The notes beneath the pieces are model-generated. The model made no database searches. It was not told the origin of the DNA and saw only the letters and a program-made list of their open reading frames with translations. From contig JANVFP010000040.1 of assembly GCA_027919835.1 (NCBI GenBank), forward strand, positions 186,001-250,000: DNA of 64,000 nucleotides, given 5' to 3'. Position numbers and translations under genes: made by a program. The stretch comes from Lentinula raphanica (taxonomy: Eukaryota > Basidiomycota > Agaricomycetes > Agaricales > Omphalotaceae). Shown piece by piece: positions 1-11,434 of this stretch; the first letter of the stretch is position 1, and every line of letters begins with the position of its first letter.

Positions 1-2043
1 TATAAGTGCAGAACGGCGGGTCAGCCAATGAACGGCATGATACGATGAACACTTACTTCTCCTTCAAGAAGTTGACCAACTCGATATCACCGTACTCTCC
101 GAAATCCCTCTTCAATCTTTCCTCGGTGAAAGTCTCGAAGTCTTCGATGTTGCCAATGTACACGTTCCTAGTTGCACCAGCGTGGACAGCTAAAGCCAAC
201 GTAGGTGGCAAAGGTCCAGAATTCTTTCCCCAACCAATCTTGAGACGACGGTTGTTGAGGGTCATGCCTTGGTAAGAGGCGACCTGGAAAAAGGTGAAGG
301 CTGCGGCCGGGTCTATGAACGTAACGAACTAGCCAAACAAGTGAGAAACAAGAAAATCGAGGAGAGAAGTAAACTCACAGCTATATGCTTATCCTGCATG
401 TATCTGATACTCTGCAAAACTCCACCCCGGATCGCATTGCAAAGGTCCTCAGTTGTAGTCTCGGGGTGAATATTCCCAAGATAAACGGTCCTGTTAATAC
501 TCTGATTCATCCCCATGCCGTTCATCCCGACAGCTGAGGCGGCTACCATAGCCTGCTGAAGAGCATCACCGGCACCAAAAGGAGCATAGGGATTGAACGG
601 TGACTGTTGGCTGTTAGGGTGTGCGGACTGAGGAGAGGAAACACCAGCAGTAGCGGCTGCCGCTGCCGCTGCGGCGGCGGCAGATTGGGCTACGAGGGAT
701 TGCGCGGCTGCGGCCTGAGCCTGTTGCGCTGCAGCTTGTTGAGATCTGGGAATATAAGCACATCGATCTTTGCCGTAGTTGACTCTTTTGCCTGCCCATG
801 CGGGCTCTGTGGGTAACGTGTTCACGACCTTTGGACGATAAGATCAGAAAAAGGGCCAAAACAGAAGGGAAACACCGACGGAATTTCCGTACCTTATTTG
901 CGACCGAGATACTCAAGAAATGCACAAATCCAATATTCTTGTCTCGGACAATTTTTACCTGATCAATCAGTCCGAAACGACTTAGATCGTCTCTCAGCTG
1001 CTCTTCGGTTGTGTTCTCCTCCAATCCACCTAGGTAGACATTTCGACTTGCATTGCTTTGACTGATGGCTAATGCGACTTGAGCAGGCACGGGACTAGGT
1101 TTTCCCCAGCCTATCTTAAGCTCCTGTCCGTGTAGGGTCAACTTCTTGATGGTGGCATCGGCATGAAATGCTGCCGCAGTGGCACCATCGAGGAACGACA
1201 AAAATACACAGGATTTTTCTGGGAGGACTCGGATCGATTCGAGGGGACCAAAGTGCACGAGGTTGAGAAGTTCATCAACGGAGGCGGTAGAGGGAAGGTT
1301 GCCAACGTAAACGGTGCGTCCGGTGGTATTGTTGGACGCGGAGAGTGCAGCAGAGAGAGCGACAGGCGAGTAGGCGCTCTGAGGACCACCAGTGGGGTTA
1401 CCCTGAGGGATAGTCAAAGAAGGAAGTCGTTGCTAGAAGAAGAGATAAAAAAAGATAATGGTCAGGACAACTGTCAGAAACGAGTCAGAATATCGCACTT
1501 GAGGAAAACCGCCCATTTGACCGTTATATGGGAAACCACCCATCATATTCATTCCTGGCATACCCATACCGAGCATGTTGTACGAGCCAAAGCCATAGGG
1601 TGACGAACCATTGGGGCTCGGTTGCTGTTGCTGGGGAAAGTTGGCGGTGTTTGGACTCATTTGAGGGTTCATAGGTGAACCATTAGCCTGGGTATTAATA
1701 GTCAACGAAGGTGTAGAATAAAGTGGGCTGGCTGTTATGGGAGAAGAGGCGTATCCTGACTGAGAGATAGAAGCCTGAGGACCGTAACCGTAGTTTGCAA
1801 AGGCGTCGCGGTTGTTATTCGGGTTGGAAGACGCATTTTGTTGAGGGAAAGTAGGCGACCAACGTGCCTTTTTCGCATCTGGGCCTCCAACGGGTTCCAT
1901 AGACCTCTACAGCGCGCGAAAAAGGAGTTGTTGAGCACGAAAAAATTGAGCAGAAGAAGCTGGAATGAGTGTACCTTCATCATGTCGAGATCAAAGCCGT
2001 AAGAAGGATATTGAGAAGCAAAAGCTGTCTGGGATTCGTCCAT
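1..2043 (-). CDS. MRN1: Mrn1/Nrd1-type RNA-binding protein with four RRMs (3' end outside window)
   Basis: The start is the ATG at 2043. Exons are 2043-1975, 1906-1499, 1432-893, 828-379 and 328-57; a GTAAGT donor at 56 shows that the gene runs past base 1. All joins keep phase. The Gln/Asn/Ser-rich N-terminus (about 190 residues) is followed by RRM1 (RNP2 [12 protein letters not shown]1 CVFLSF), RRM2 ([16 protein letters not shown]), an Ala/Gln linker with the signature YGKDRC, RRM3 ([17 protein letters not shown] restored by splicing) and the start of RRM4 (RNVYIGNI). The order, the paired KIGWGK signatures and the VVNTLP linker match yeast MRN1 and fission yeast Nrd1, cytoplasmic mRNA-binding proteins that regulate transcript stability and differentiation. 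The family assignment rests on motif recognition. The poly-Ala/Gln linker is probably a length-variable tract. Confidence 0.9.
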
Positions 2044-2418
2044 GGTTGGGATAAAGAGAGTAAGAGGGACAAGGAGGACAATGTAAGGAGGGCAAAGGCA
2101 GAAAAGTCAGAAAAAAAGGTAAGTAATTTTAGTAGGGAGCGTGGAGAGGATATGGAGAGGCAAAAGAGTGTGGAGGTGAAAAGACACGCACAAGAAAAGA
2201 AGTGCGATAGATAAAATATCCAGAAAAACGAACAAAACGTCTCTGGTAAAAGTACGAAATGCCACAATTCCAATTCTCTCACCATCAATTCGTGCACGGA
2301 CCAGGTCGGCCCGCAACACCACGTGGCTTGAATCAACCAATCAAAATTCACTGACACCAGGTTCATTGATACTACAAGACTCAAGTACTACTTTCTACAT
2401 ACAACAATCCTCATACTT

Positions 2419-2820
2419 TCACTCCCTTCTCCTCATCGTAGGTTTTCTCCGTGGTAAATTCGAAATATGAGGTTGCAACGGTCCCTTCGTCCCAACGACC
2501 GCAGACGCAGGAGACCAAAACGTGCTCGTGTTAGCCGACCCGAACAGGCCAGAGCTATATCCTACTCGACCAGTTCTAGGATTGTTGATAGCGCTCGAAG
2601 GTTTGTTGTTGGTATCGGCGGGAAACACTGCTGCTGCCGCAGTGGCAGCCTCCGCGTTTCCGACAGCATAGCCATACCCAAACTGGGTCGGAGTTGGCAT
2701 CTGTAGAGGCATGCCTAGGTCGACGCCCCGTCGTCGATGGAGTGGACTCGGTCGCATCACTAGAGGTGAGATGACCTCGGATGGGAAAGGTACAGTGTTC
2801 AACCCAAGGGAGAGAGACAT
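2419..2820 (-). CDS. small hypothetical protein ending in a QPHISNLPRRKP motif
   Basis: An uninterrupted frame of 133 codons runs from the ATG at 2820 to a TGA at 2419-2421. It is rich in Pro, Ala and Ser with no hydrophobic segment, so it is likely disordered. The only distinctive element is near the C-terminus (residues about 111-127), KGPLQPHISNLPRRKP. The same motif occurs twice in the protein at 11435-12913, which argues that this frame is coding rather than a chance ORF. The basic C-terminus (PRRKPTMRRRE) could act as a nuclear localisation or docking signal, but that is inference. It lies 376 bp upstream of, and on the same strand as, the Mrn1-type gene. Function is unknown. Confidence 0.6.
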   Translation of the reverse strand: MSLSLGLNTVPFPSEVISPLVMRPSPLHRRRGVDLGMPLQMPTPTQFGYGYAVGNAEAATAAAAVFPADTNNKPSSAINNPRTGRVGYSSGLFGSANTSTFWSPASAVVGTKGPLQPHISNLPRRKPTMRRRE

Positions 2821-3814
2821 TGTTTTTCGTTTGGCTTGGGGGTGTACTGTGAGTTATAACCGTCAGACATGGTCTACATCCTGAAGGAAAGCTAAAGCTT
2901 ACAGAGTTCGTAAGGTTCTTCGAAGATTGTGATGCTTGTTAGACTTGTGGAGGTACACGAATAGGACCAGCCTGAGAGGTGTAACTGCTGGAGACTTCGT
3001 CAACTCTGTCCCCCCTTATATAGCCACGGAGAGGAAACGCTCGGCGGCGCTGATTCATCCGTGCAATGATGGTCATATCACCATCCAAGTTCCGCTCCTG
3101 TGTAGTCGAAAGAATTGTTGCAACTCTACCTTCCCGACTGCATTCATTTCTTGAAACAACATCAGCAATGATACCCATATTTCCTTCCGATTGAATACCA
3201 CACCGATAGTGAATATAACGCCTTGATCAGTACCTAGACCTGTGCACGAAAATGCACTCAAGTCCCGATATCTGGCATCTGCTACCAGCTTCTACCTCGT
3301 GACGTATCCAGCGTCCTCCAGCGTCCTGTAAGAACCACATTCGAAATCCCCAGCCCTTGGCTCTTCTCCATGTTCTTCCGTGCTCTATTCTCCCGACCTT
3401 CTTCGCTCTTCTCCGATGGATCATCTAAAATCATTTGTTTCGAATTTTCAGTCAATAGATGAATGTCACCTACAAGCTCCTAACGCCTCTCCTACGGAAG
3501 AAAATCTGGCAAAGGATATATGCGCGGCTCGCCTACAAGAACCAGCAGATCCGGGACTAGAACACAACTCTCCGTGTCACAGTATCAGCCGAAGATGGGA
3601 GGAGCATTTCATCTGGCCTTGGATGTACGAAGAGCGATGCACCGAGATTATGGAAAGGCTATGGCACATTCAAAATGTAGCACAGCGTGTATTCTTATCG
3701 TAGACCTACAGTGGGTCAGATACGCTGTTTTGCTATGCTATATGCGTTCTTTTCTGCGTGATACAGCGATACACCATTGATTGCTGATAGCGGGAGGCGT
3801 TGATAATTGCATAG
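2821..3814. other. intergenic stretch, no supported gene
   Basis: Several overlapping frames of 60-107 codons exist on both strands (for example 3380-3703 +) but none shows a recognisable motif, consistent splice structure or composition like the neighbouring genes. The first part presumably holds the promoter of the leftward gene starting at 2820. Confidence 0.5.
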
Positions 3815-3822
3815 GATACTGA

Positions 3823-4224
3823 AGGACCCCGGAAAACCCCCTACGAGGTCGTTTCCGGAAGTGCCAAAATTTCCGGGTCACTTTTTGACCTAAAATTTCC
3901 GGGACAGATCCTCAGACCTCCCAAAGGGTCAAAAATTTCCGGGACATCACTCAAAGGTGGATCAATTTTGTGAAAAAACTTCCTAATATGGAAAATTTTC
4001 TCCGCCTGGTCCACCTGGAGGCTGGACCAGGCTCCCATATAGGGCAAAATTTTCCGGGTCATGGTCAAACCTGGTTCAAAATGGTCAAATTTCCGGGTCA
4101 AAATGATCAATCGTCCTTCCCAAAATCGCCAAATTTTCCGTGTAACTGACCATTCCTAGAGCCCAAAATCTCAAAAATTTTCCGGGACAGGGAAACGAGT
4201 TCATAGGTGGCTTTCCGGGGTCCT
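3823..4224. mobile_element. 402-bp MITE with 8-bp target duplication (hAT-like)
   Basis: The element begins AGGACCCCGGAAA at 3823 and ends with the exact reverse complement at 4212-4224; mismatched similarity continues for a few bases. It is flanked by a perfect 8-bp direct repeat GATACTGA at 3815-3822 and 4225-4232, the target-site length of hAT transposons. Inside, the core TTTCCGGG (the inverted end motif) recurs about eight times, always on the + strand, in the form AAATTTCCGGGTCA or AAATTTCCGGGACA (for example near 3866, 3892, 3931, 4045, 4084, 4172). No coding capacity is visible, so it is a non-autonomous element. Clustered subterminal copies of the end motif are typical transposase-binding arrays. 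Superfamily assignment from target length is inference. Confidence 0.85.
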
Positions 4225-4944
4225 GATACTGATCACTGTGAGCGAAGCCGATGGAACACTTGGTTTCATCTTTCGCTTCTTTGAGGCGCCAAGCTTGAGC
4301 GAAACACTCATTCCAGACTCCAGATTTATGGGCCAATAGATTGAACTAGTTTAAAGACGACTAGTGAAAGTCTTTATCAACGACAAAAATCAATATCCAT
4401 CGGGTTGTTGAAGATAACGAAATAGCAGATTACCCACTAGTGATACGAGGTGATACATAGCACTCACTTGGCAACTTGGCAACTGCCAGCCAACGAATGA
4501 GTATCTTCCTTAGCCTACTAGACTCTCCAGCCTCTCCAGCTTTTCCGAACTCCCTCAATACATCTCCAATGTAATGCCTTCCGGCGGTTGAACCATCTTC
4601 GTATCGACTCTCGAGTCTTGACCAAGTTCCAACTATGCCGTTGGTGAATCAGATAACTATCTTTATTCTAACAGGCAGTTTCGATATTATTGAAGTCAAA
4701 GGCGTTTTGAGAGCATCGGTGGCGAGGTGGATAATAGACAGTGCTGGTCAGAGTCGTGGAAGAAGAAAGTAAAGGGCGAAGCAAATCATACCAAACAACC
4801 CATACGAGCCCATACGGTCTTCTGAGTCAATGACGTAGCTAGAGATCTTTCGAACAACGTTAGTTCCTCGGCGTTCCTTTCTCTCTTTCCATTACTATCA
4901 AGTTGCGAATCGAAGAGCTGCTTTCGACGACCCTACTCAACACC

Positions 4945-6450
4945 ATGACTTCAACTCTTCCTCCACTCATCCAAGCCATATCAGGCGCCATAGGCAGCGC
5001 GTCGGCCAACACCCTGACGTATCCATTGGATCTAGTGACTACCCGAGTCCAGTTGGCTTCACCCACTGAAAATACACGTCTTCAAACCGATACCCAACGA
5101 TGTGAACAGGATAAGGGCAAGCAGAAACAACAGGAGGTCGAGGGCCCACTCAGGCCGGACCTTTCGTCTGAAGTCAAGGACGCAAACCGATTCATCCACC
5201 TGAAAGCGATCAGAATATTACGCTCCATTGTGAACACAGATGGCGTTGGGGCACTCTATGACGGTCTGCTGACCGACACAGCAAGTACGCTAATCTCAAA
5301 GTAAGAGACTCGTCCTTTTCGTTATCACTGCTTGCTCATCGACAAGATCCTCTACAATAGTTTCTTTTACTTTTACATATACTCCTTCCTACGCAAACTT
5401 CTCATCAAACGCCTCACTCGGTCTCAGTCAAGCACTGTGTTCATAGGGAAAACATCCCCGAAACCACTCTCTTCTGTAAAACTAGCCATATGGCAAGACC
5501 TGGTGTTAGGTTTCCTTTCTGGCGTTGCCTCACGAGCTGTCTCGATGCCGCTATCGATGATCACCCTCCGTCTCCAAACGGGGCGGCACGAACCAGAGGA
5601 AGATCCCAGCGGGAACTTGAGTAGCAACCGCAACGTGATCCTTCGTGCTTTCAAGAGTATCTACGAAGAGCAAGGTCTACGGGGGTTTTGGCGCGGTAAG
5701 CCCTTGAGAACACCTTTTGACGTGTTTCTATGTCTCATTTTTGTAATGATTCGCAGGATTCAACACGACCATACTCCTTTCGCTCAATCCATCCATCACG
5801 CTGGCCTTCTTCCAGCTCTTTCGGCGAGTACTGGCACTATCAAAACGAACTCCGTCCTCGGCTGGCCCAGTCGTGCTAGATCCAACGCCTAGTCAAGCAT
5901 TCTTTGGTGGGGCATTATCGAACTCGATAGGTGAGTATGCGCTTCCTTTGCTTGTGAATCCCTCTGATGGATGTCTGGTAGCCGTGACGCTGTTATACCC
6001 TCTCATCCTCTCCAAGACGCGTCTTCAAGCTTTCCATCGATCCCCGCATTCCGTGTCTTCGAATCGGCCGTATTCTCCGTCTTCAGCTCCAACGTTGAGG
6101 ACTACCCTGCTCGACGCATACAAAGGGAGATACCGTGAAGACAGGGATCGGACAACAGACGACAGGAGTATAGCTGGCTTCAAGGGCTTGTATCAAGGAC
6201 TCGAAATGCAGATTTTGAAGGGTTTCTTCAATCAAGGCGTAACGTTTCTTGTGAAAGGACGGTGAGTGAAAACCTGTTTCGTTCTTTCTTGACACGACTC
6301 TGAATAGCGTTGCTTACTCTTGTGCCGTATTCACGCAGAATCGAACAGCTAATCATACAGACATACTTACGACACAAGAGGGGAACGATAGTTAATCTCC
6401 CAAGGTTGGCCTTAGTGCCAGACTCCTTCCCATTCCCTCTTGCAGGTTAA
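4945..6450 (+). CDS. peroxisomal ADP/ATP carrier-like protein (SLC25 family)
   Basis: Exons 4945-5300, 5361-5695, 5757-5930, 5982-6261 and 6339-6450 join in phase (418 residues). Carrier signatures are PLDLVTTRVQ in repeat 1, a second repeat with MPLSMITLRLQ and GLRGFWRG, and YPLILSKTRLQ with LYQGLE in repeat 3. The segment NFFYFYIYSF after the first junction and LNPSITLAFFQLF after the third resemble PMP34/ANT1 peroxisomal nucleotide carriers, which exchange cytosolic ATP for AMP to support fatty-acid activation. That subfamily call is by motif resemblance. The last 11 codons and the stop TAA (6448-6450) lie inside the MITE at 6419-6601: the frame enters the element after LPRLALV. Removing the element and one target copy would let the frame continue to a TAA at 6688-6690 (about 434 residues). 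Confidence 0.85.
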
Positions 6451-6601
6451 AAAATCAAGCGAGGTTAAAAAATGCCAATGCTTATATAATTAAGATAAGA
6501 GATAAGATATAAGAGATAAGATATAAGATAAGCTATATAAGGTAATATCTGACTCGATCTCAGCATTTTTTAACCTGCAAGAGGGAATGGGAAGGAGTCT
6601 G
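6419..6601. mobile_element. 183-bp MITE with 37-bp perfect terminal inverted repeats
   Basis: The left end (6419-6455, starting CAGACTCCTTCCCATTCC) and the right end (6565-6601) are perfect inverted repeats of about 37 bp. A 9-bp direct repeat CCTTAGTGC flanks it at 6410-6418 and 6602-6610. The interior is an AT-rich simple run built from ATAAGAGATAAGAT units. There is no coding capacity. A 9-bp duplication is typical of Mutator-like elements; the superfamily is inference. The left end is a pyrimidine tract ending TTGCAG, so on the + strand it also resembles a splice acceptor. It sits in the final exon of the carrier gene. Identical ends suggest a recent insertion. Confidence 0.9.
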
Positions 6602-6927
6602 CCTTAGTGCCTGTGTATTCTGATGATCCTCATCGTTCACTGGAAGCCTGGAATATTGTAGAACATGTCGGGAGGAGTTGTACGAACTAAGTCATAGAAC
6701 CATTCAATGTAAGACAGTGACATCATGGACTGTGAACTTCTCCGATCGAGCCTCATCGGGGCTTGAGCAAGTTGGTAGTTGAATCGCCCCGTTCTGAAAC
6801 ATTGCTTCCCGATCCCTCCATCCGAGACATCGATCGAAACTTTTGACATTTTTGACATTTCGGACGGACGATGCAAACTTTTTTCCACAAAGTAACAAGA
6901 GAATCTTTTGCACTCTCCGCAACGAAG

Positions 6928-6933
6928 AAAAAA
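6928..6933 (-). terminator. RNA polymerase III T-run terminator of the tRNA
   Basis: Six consecutive A residues on the + strand give a T6 run just 3' of the tRNA on the minus strand, the usual Pol III stop. Confidence 0.7.
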
Positions 6934-6935
6934 TT

Positions 6936-7033
6936 TGCCCACTGGCAGGATCGAACTGCCGACCCTTGCATCTTTTGCTTAGGTAATAGGGGTGCCTCAT
7001 AAGTACAATGCTCTACCACTGAGCTAAGCGGGC
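6936..7033 (-). tRNA. tRNA-Ile (UAU) with a 26-nt anticodon-loop intron
   Basis: Read on the minus strand the gene starts GCCCGCT at 7033. The acceptor stem pairs with AGTGGGC (6937-6943) and an A is left as discriminator at 6936. The D stem is GCTC/GAGC. The anticodon stem TTGTA/TGCAA pairs across an inserted segment at 6997-6972, in the canonical position after nucleotide 37. The T arm is GGCAG TTCGATC CTGCC, including the B box. The loop reads C-T-TAT-G, giving anticodon UAU at 7001-6999 (Ile, AUA codons). A G rather than A at position 37 is unusual for this isoacceptor, so the identity is less sure than the tRNA itself. Confidence 0.85.
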
Positions 7034-7291
7034 TTGTTCAAATCTGCCTTGAAAATAATGGAATCGTCGAGGCGGACTCTGCATTTTAAAAAAAATTCGG
7101 AGAAATTTGGAGGAATATTGAGGAAATGTCTCGTTTTGGCAAGGTTTCAGATGATAATTTTGCCGAAAAGTCTGGGTTTTTTCCATAACATCTCCCAAAA
7201 TGGAAGTTCTCTGAGTCGGGCCGAATCTCGACGTCACTCTTCCATCTACTCCAGCCTACTCCTCAGCGGTAGACGCGTTTCTTTCCGCTGC

Positions 7292-10200
7292 ATGCATCTC
7301 ACCACAACACTTCGGATTGCATTTGCTCGTACAACAGGTTTCCTCACAGCTCCTGTTACAACTCTCCTTGTTTTTGCTTACCTTGCAGTCGCCCTCTCAA
7401 CATTCATTACCGACCAACTAGCTCCAGTTCCTCCTCCATCTCAACTACACTCACAGTATGGAAATATCAACGTAACGGAAGCCTTTGACGATCTTCATAT
7501 TATCACTACACGTCCACATCCTTATCACTCGCATGCCAATGACCTCGTTCGCGAATATCTTCTTCACAAACTAGAAGACATTCGGCTCCAATCAGGTTTA
7601 GGCGACCAATTCATCATTGACGATGATGTGACCACTTCTGGTACTTGGGCAGGCGGCTTTGGTGGTTCTGGTTCTCGCTCTGGTAACTACTTTGAAGGAA
7701 ACAACATCCTTGTCAAGATCCGCGGGACTGCCAACTCGACTTCCAATTCTCCTCTTCCGGCGGTCCTCTTCTCTGCACATTTTGATTGTGTATCCACCGC
7801 GTCGGGCGCAACCGACAATGGCATGGGTGTTGTCACCTTGCTACAGCTCGTTCGGTATTTCTCCACGCATCTACCTCACCGGACTATCCTCTTCAACATA
7901 AACAATGGCGAGGAAGATGGTCTTAACGGTGCTCATATTCTCCTGGAGCATCCTTGGATCAAGAATACCTCTCATCCCGAGTTCACAAACTTGTACGGAT
8001 CTAGCTTTCTCAATGTCGAGGGTGCAGGCAGCGGGGGTCGTCCCTTACTCTTCCGTGCTACCGACTTTGGGGTTGTCAGAGGCTGGAAACAAGTGGATAC
8101 TCCTCATGCCAACATAATCTCTGCCGAAGCATTCGAACTCGGCCTCATACGCAGCGGAACAGACTACTCTGTCTACACCAATCGATTTGCCGCACCCAAT
8201 CCATCAGATTCGACCAAGTTCGGTCCTTTACGAGGCTTGGACTTTGCCTTTTATCGCGGGCGGTCCAAGTATCATACAAAGTATGATGCTATCTCGTTCA
8301 CAGAGGGAGGAGACAAAGCACTGTGGGCCATGTTGCAACCTTCATTGAATGCTGGAATCGCTCTTGCCAATGATCATAATGGGTCAACTGAGGTGAAAGA
8401 AAAAGCTGTATTCTTCGAATGTACGTTTCCTGTTCGTCACAAATGCGATGCCTTTGTTCTGAAAATTGTTCTCAGTGTTCAATTCCGTCCTCGTCCTCTT
8501 CCGACTCACTAACCTCCTCACATTCAATATTACCGCTCTAATTGTCGGTCCCATCTCTCTCATACTTTTAGCCGTTTCCGAATCCGCACTAGCTCGCTCC
8601 CGGGCTATCAAGAGACAGCGAGCGACATTCTCACCGAGCGTAGTGAATCCTTCAGAACTCGAGACAGATACCGCAGCTCCACCAGTTCTCTCTCCGGGCA
8701 GTACGATTGTGGAAGAGGCTTCTTCTGACTATCACGAGCAACACGAAAACGATAGTGGTTGGGTGAAAGCGAAGCGCAGATTGAGTCTATCTTCTCGTAT
8801 CCTGTGGAAGCATGGACGGTTTTGGATTGCTCTGGTTGTTGCTATCGGAGCCCAGATTGCGTCAGCAGCTGGCTTTGTCCACCTCAATCCATTCGTATGT
8901 TTCTTTATGAATTGTAGGCGCCTTATTGACGATATTCCGCACAGATCGTTTATCGGTTCCCTTCTATACCCATCCTGTCTTCGTTCACACTTTCAATCCT
9001 CGTACTGGCCCTAATTCTATCGCCTCCTTTCATTCACAATGCTACCCAGAACCTCATACTTTCCAGGGCACCGATCACAACAAACGTCCCTGCATGGGAA
9101 TCTTTCCGCACACTCCTCATCCACAGCTATATCCTCTCATGGCTTTTGGTGCTACTGTCTACCATAGGTATCACACAATATCAGATGGGTGGTGTTTTGT
9201 ACGTGGCAAGCGCCTGCAACGGTCTCACCTGGCTTTCTGCCGTCATTTGCGGTGTGGCGGGCTGTTTCGGGGTTGCGGAGACTGCAGAGCTCAAGGTTGT
9301 GCAAGTCTCTGATCCTGACAGCGGAGCGGTCGAACACGAACAAGAGGACGAGACGGAGGTCAACGAGCGGACCCCGCTTGTTGGCCGGAAACATCGTATC
9401 GTGAAAAATAAATCGAAAGAAGGTGTAGACCCGGTGGAGAATCCACAGCCATACGTTCTGTGGATATTGGTTCTACTCATCTACGTTCCTTTCCCGTTGA
9501 TCCTCGTTTCTCATATGGCTCTCTTCCTCATTCCATCCGTGAACCAGACGATGATCGACGGTAGTCCCGCCGTGACGGTCTACGCTATAATATCCCTCCT
9601 CTCCCTAGTTGCTGCTCTTCCTACGATCCCGTTTATCGGAGCACGAAGAGTCCATCGATATCTATTCTGGCTCTTAGGCGTTGTGTGGATCATATGCACA
9701 GCACTCGCATGGGTCCCCTGGTCTGGTACTTGGTCTGGAGGCGTCGAAGGTTTCGAGGGCGGGTTGTTCCCGTTTTCGGAAGATGCGCCTTTGAAGGTGT
9801 TTTTCCAGCAGAAAGTTGAACTGGCATCTTCGGGCAACGAAGGAAACGCAACGGTCAAGGTCGTGACTACTCTAACAGGCGCTACTCCGTTCGTTCAAGA
9901 TCTCATCCTTCCTTCGATTCCGTCTTATCTACACTCGTTGGCTAACGGAAGGCCGGTCGGGTGTTCGGGTAATAATATCGACGAGAGAAAGACTGGGCTG
10001 TCGAAGTGTATTTGGGAGACTCATCATTCGACGCTTGACTCTTCGGAGGCGTTCAGTATGGTACCTGTCGCTGCAGACAACACCCACTTCACTACCGGTG
10101 GAGCGGCCCTCAAAAATCGCTCAGCTTGGGATTGGGCATCTACGAGCAATCCGTGGTTCGAGGCTCATGCTACCTCGATGACTTTCAACAAAGGAAACCC

Positions 10201-10747
10201 TGGAGCTCGTTTCTCGATTTCTGCAAATAACAATCGAGCTTGTAGATTGTATTTTGATCATCCGGTTGAACTGTTTCGCGTTCGGACGGTTGATGATCAG
10301 CAAAGCCTTCTCCAGCAGGACAAAGATGGCCATGACGATGATGGTGAGGCGAGTTGGAGGGTTCAGCGTGGGTTCGAATCCGACTACTATGAGATGTTGC
10401 GACTCTGGACGCGTGAATGGGGAAAGACGTTTGTCGTGGATTTACAGTGGTCAAACAGGTCTTCTCTCTTGGCGAGGGATGATTCCGATCCAGTCATCGC
10501 TCAACAAACCCTCTCAGCAAACAGCAAGAAATTCACCGGTCGTGTGGCATGCGAATGGGTAGAATATGAGAGTGGCATGGTTGGTATGGGTTTGTCAACA
10601 TCTCCCCTACCATCGCCATCTGGGAAACGCGTATCAGGCGGGAAAATCCCTGCGCTTGAAGAGATCTTAACTTATTTACCCAAATGGGCTGTGGTAAGTA
10701 AACTGACGGATGGGTTGGTTGAGGTTGAGGAGAGATTTGAGTTGTAA
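7292..10747 (+). CDS. PFF1: vacuolar membrane protease, M28 family (Pff1)
   Basis: Three exons, 7292-8420, 8476-8894 and 8945-10747, join in phase for 1116 residues. The ATG at 7292 is chosen because the membrane anchor (TAPVTTLLVFAYLAVALS) follows about 20 residues later. The luminal M28 metallopeptidase domain shows the dinuclear zinc set: His163 and bridging Asp175 (SAHFD, ATDNG), the catalytic pair Glu207-Glu208 (NNGEEDG), Glu243 (NVEGAG) and His328 (KYHTKYD). After this come several transmembrane segments (exon 2 and first half of exon 3) and a long C-terminal luminal domain, the architecture of yeast Pff1. The protein acts in the vacuole membrane; its substrates are not known. All key residues are present, so it is likely functional. 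It is divergent from the tRNA gene just upstream. Confidence 0.93.
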
Positions 10748-11434
10748 AGTTTGAGTATTGTGTTGTTTTGATTCTTATATTCTTGGAAGCATTTACGCAT
10801 TTTTGGATTCTGTACTCTATCATTTGAACCTTGCTTTGCTCATGTCTGTATCATAATGTATATTGAAGTATAATGCATTAAGCTTTTCGTCGTTCGCCCT
10901 TTTTGCACGCCCAATGCACGAGTTTGAAGTAGATGTCGCTTTGACCGGACCAAATATGGAAGAGTCCTCATTGGAGCCGCGCTTCCAAGTTGACGCGTTT
11001 GAACTGAACAGTGACTGCATGAAGAAGATTGAAGACTGCTTGCTCTGCACCACTTACCACAAGGCCTCTCTAGGTCAAACTTCAAAACACGCTTACTCGG
11101 TGAGTTTTCTCCTCGTTTTTGGAGATAAACATAACCTAAAATCGTGCCTTCATTCCAATTATCACCCCCATTTGACAAACATACAAGATATCCACGCTTT
11201 TGCAGCCATTCGAGTGTGATATCGAGCAGTACCGCATTGGAGACCCTGATACGCAAGAAGAACATCTGAAGGAAACGCGGTCACCATTGGTAAGATTGGT
11301 TGCTCCAACCTCGAACCCTCATCAATTCTCGCCTTGAATAAATACATTGGTAATCTTCGTTTTCTCTCTACATACTCCGAGCTCTTCTGATACGCGAGTA
11401 TATTCTTATCGTCCAGGCTATCTGTATATATAAC
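10748..11434. other. intergenic, no supported gene
   Basis: The stretch holds the 3' flank of the protease gene and the presumed promoter of the gene at 11435. A 141-codon minus-strand frame at 10840-11265 has no domain-like features, and I do not support it. Confidence 0.5.

Noticed and set aside
10365..10380. GGTTCGAATCC-like tRNA B box
   Set aside because: It lies inside the Pff1 coding sequence and no other tRNA arm can be folded around it.
10840..11265. 141-codon minus-strand frame downstream of the protease gene
   Set aside because: No motif, no splice context and composition unlike neighbouring genes; overlapping frames of similar length exist on the other strand.
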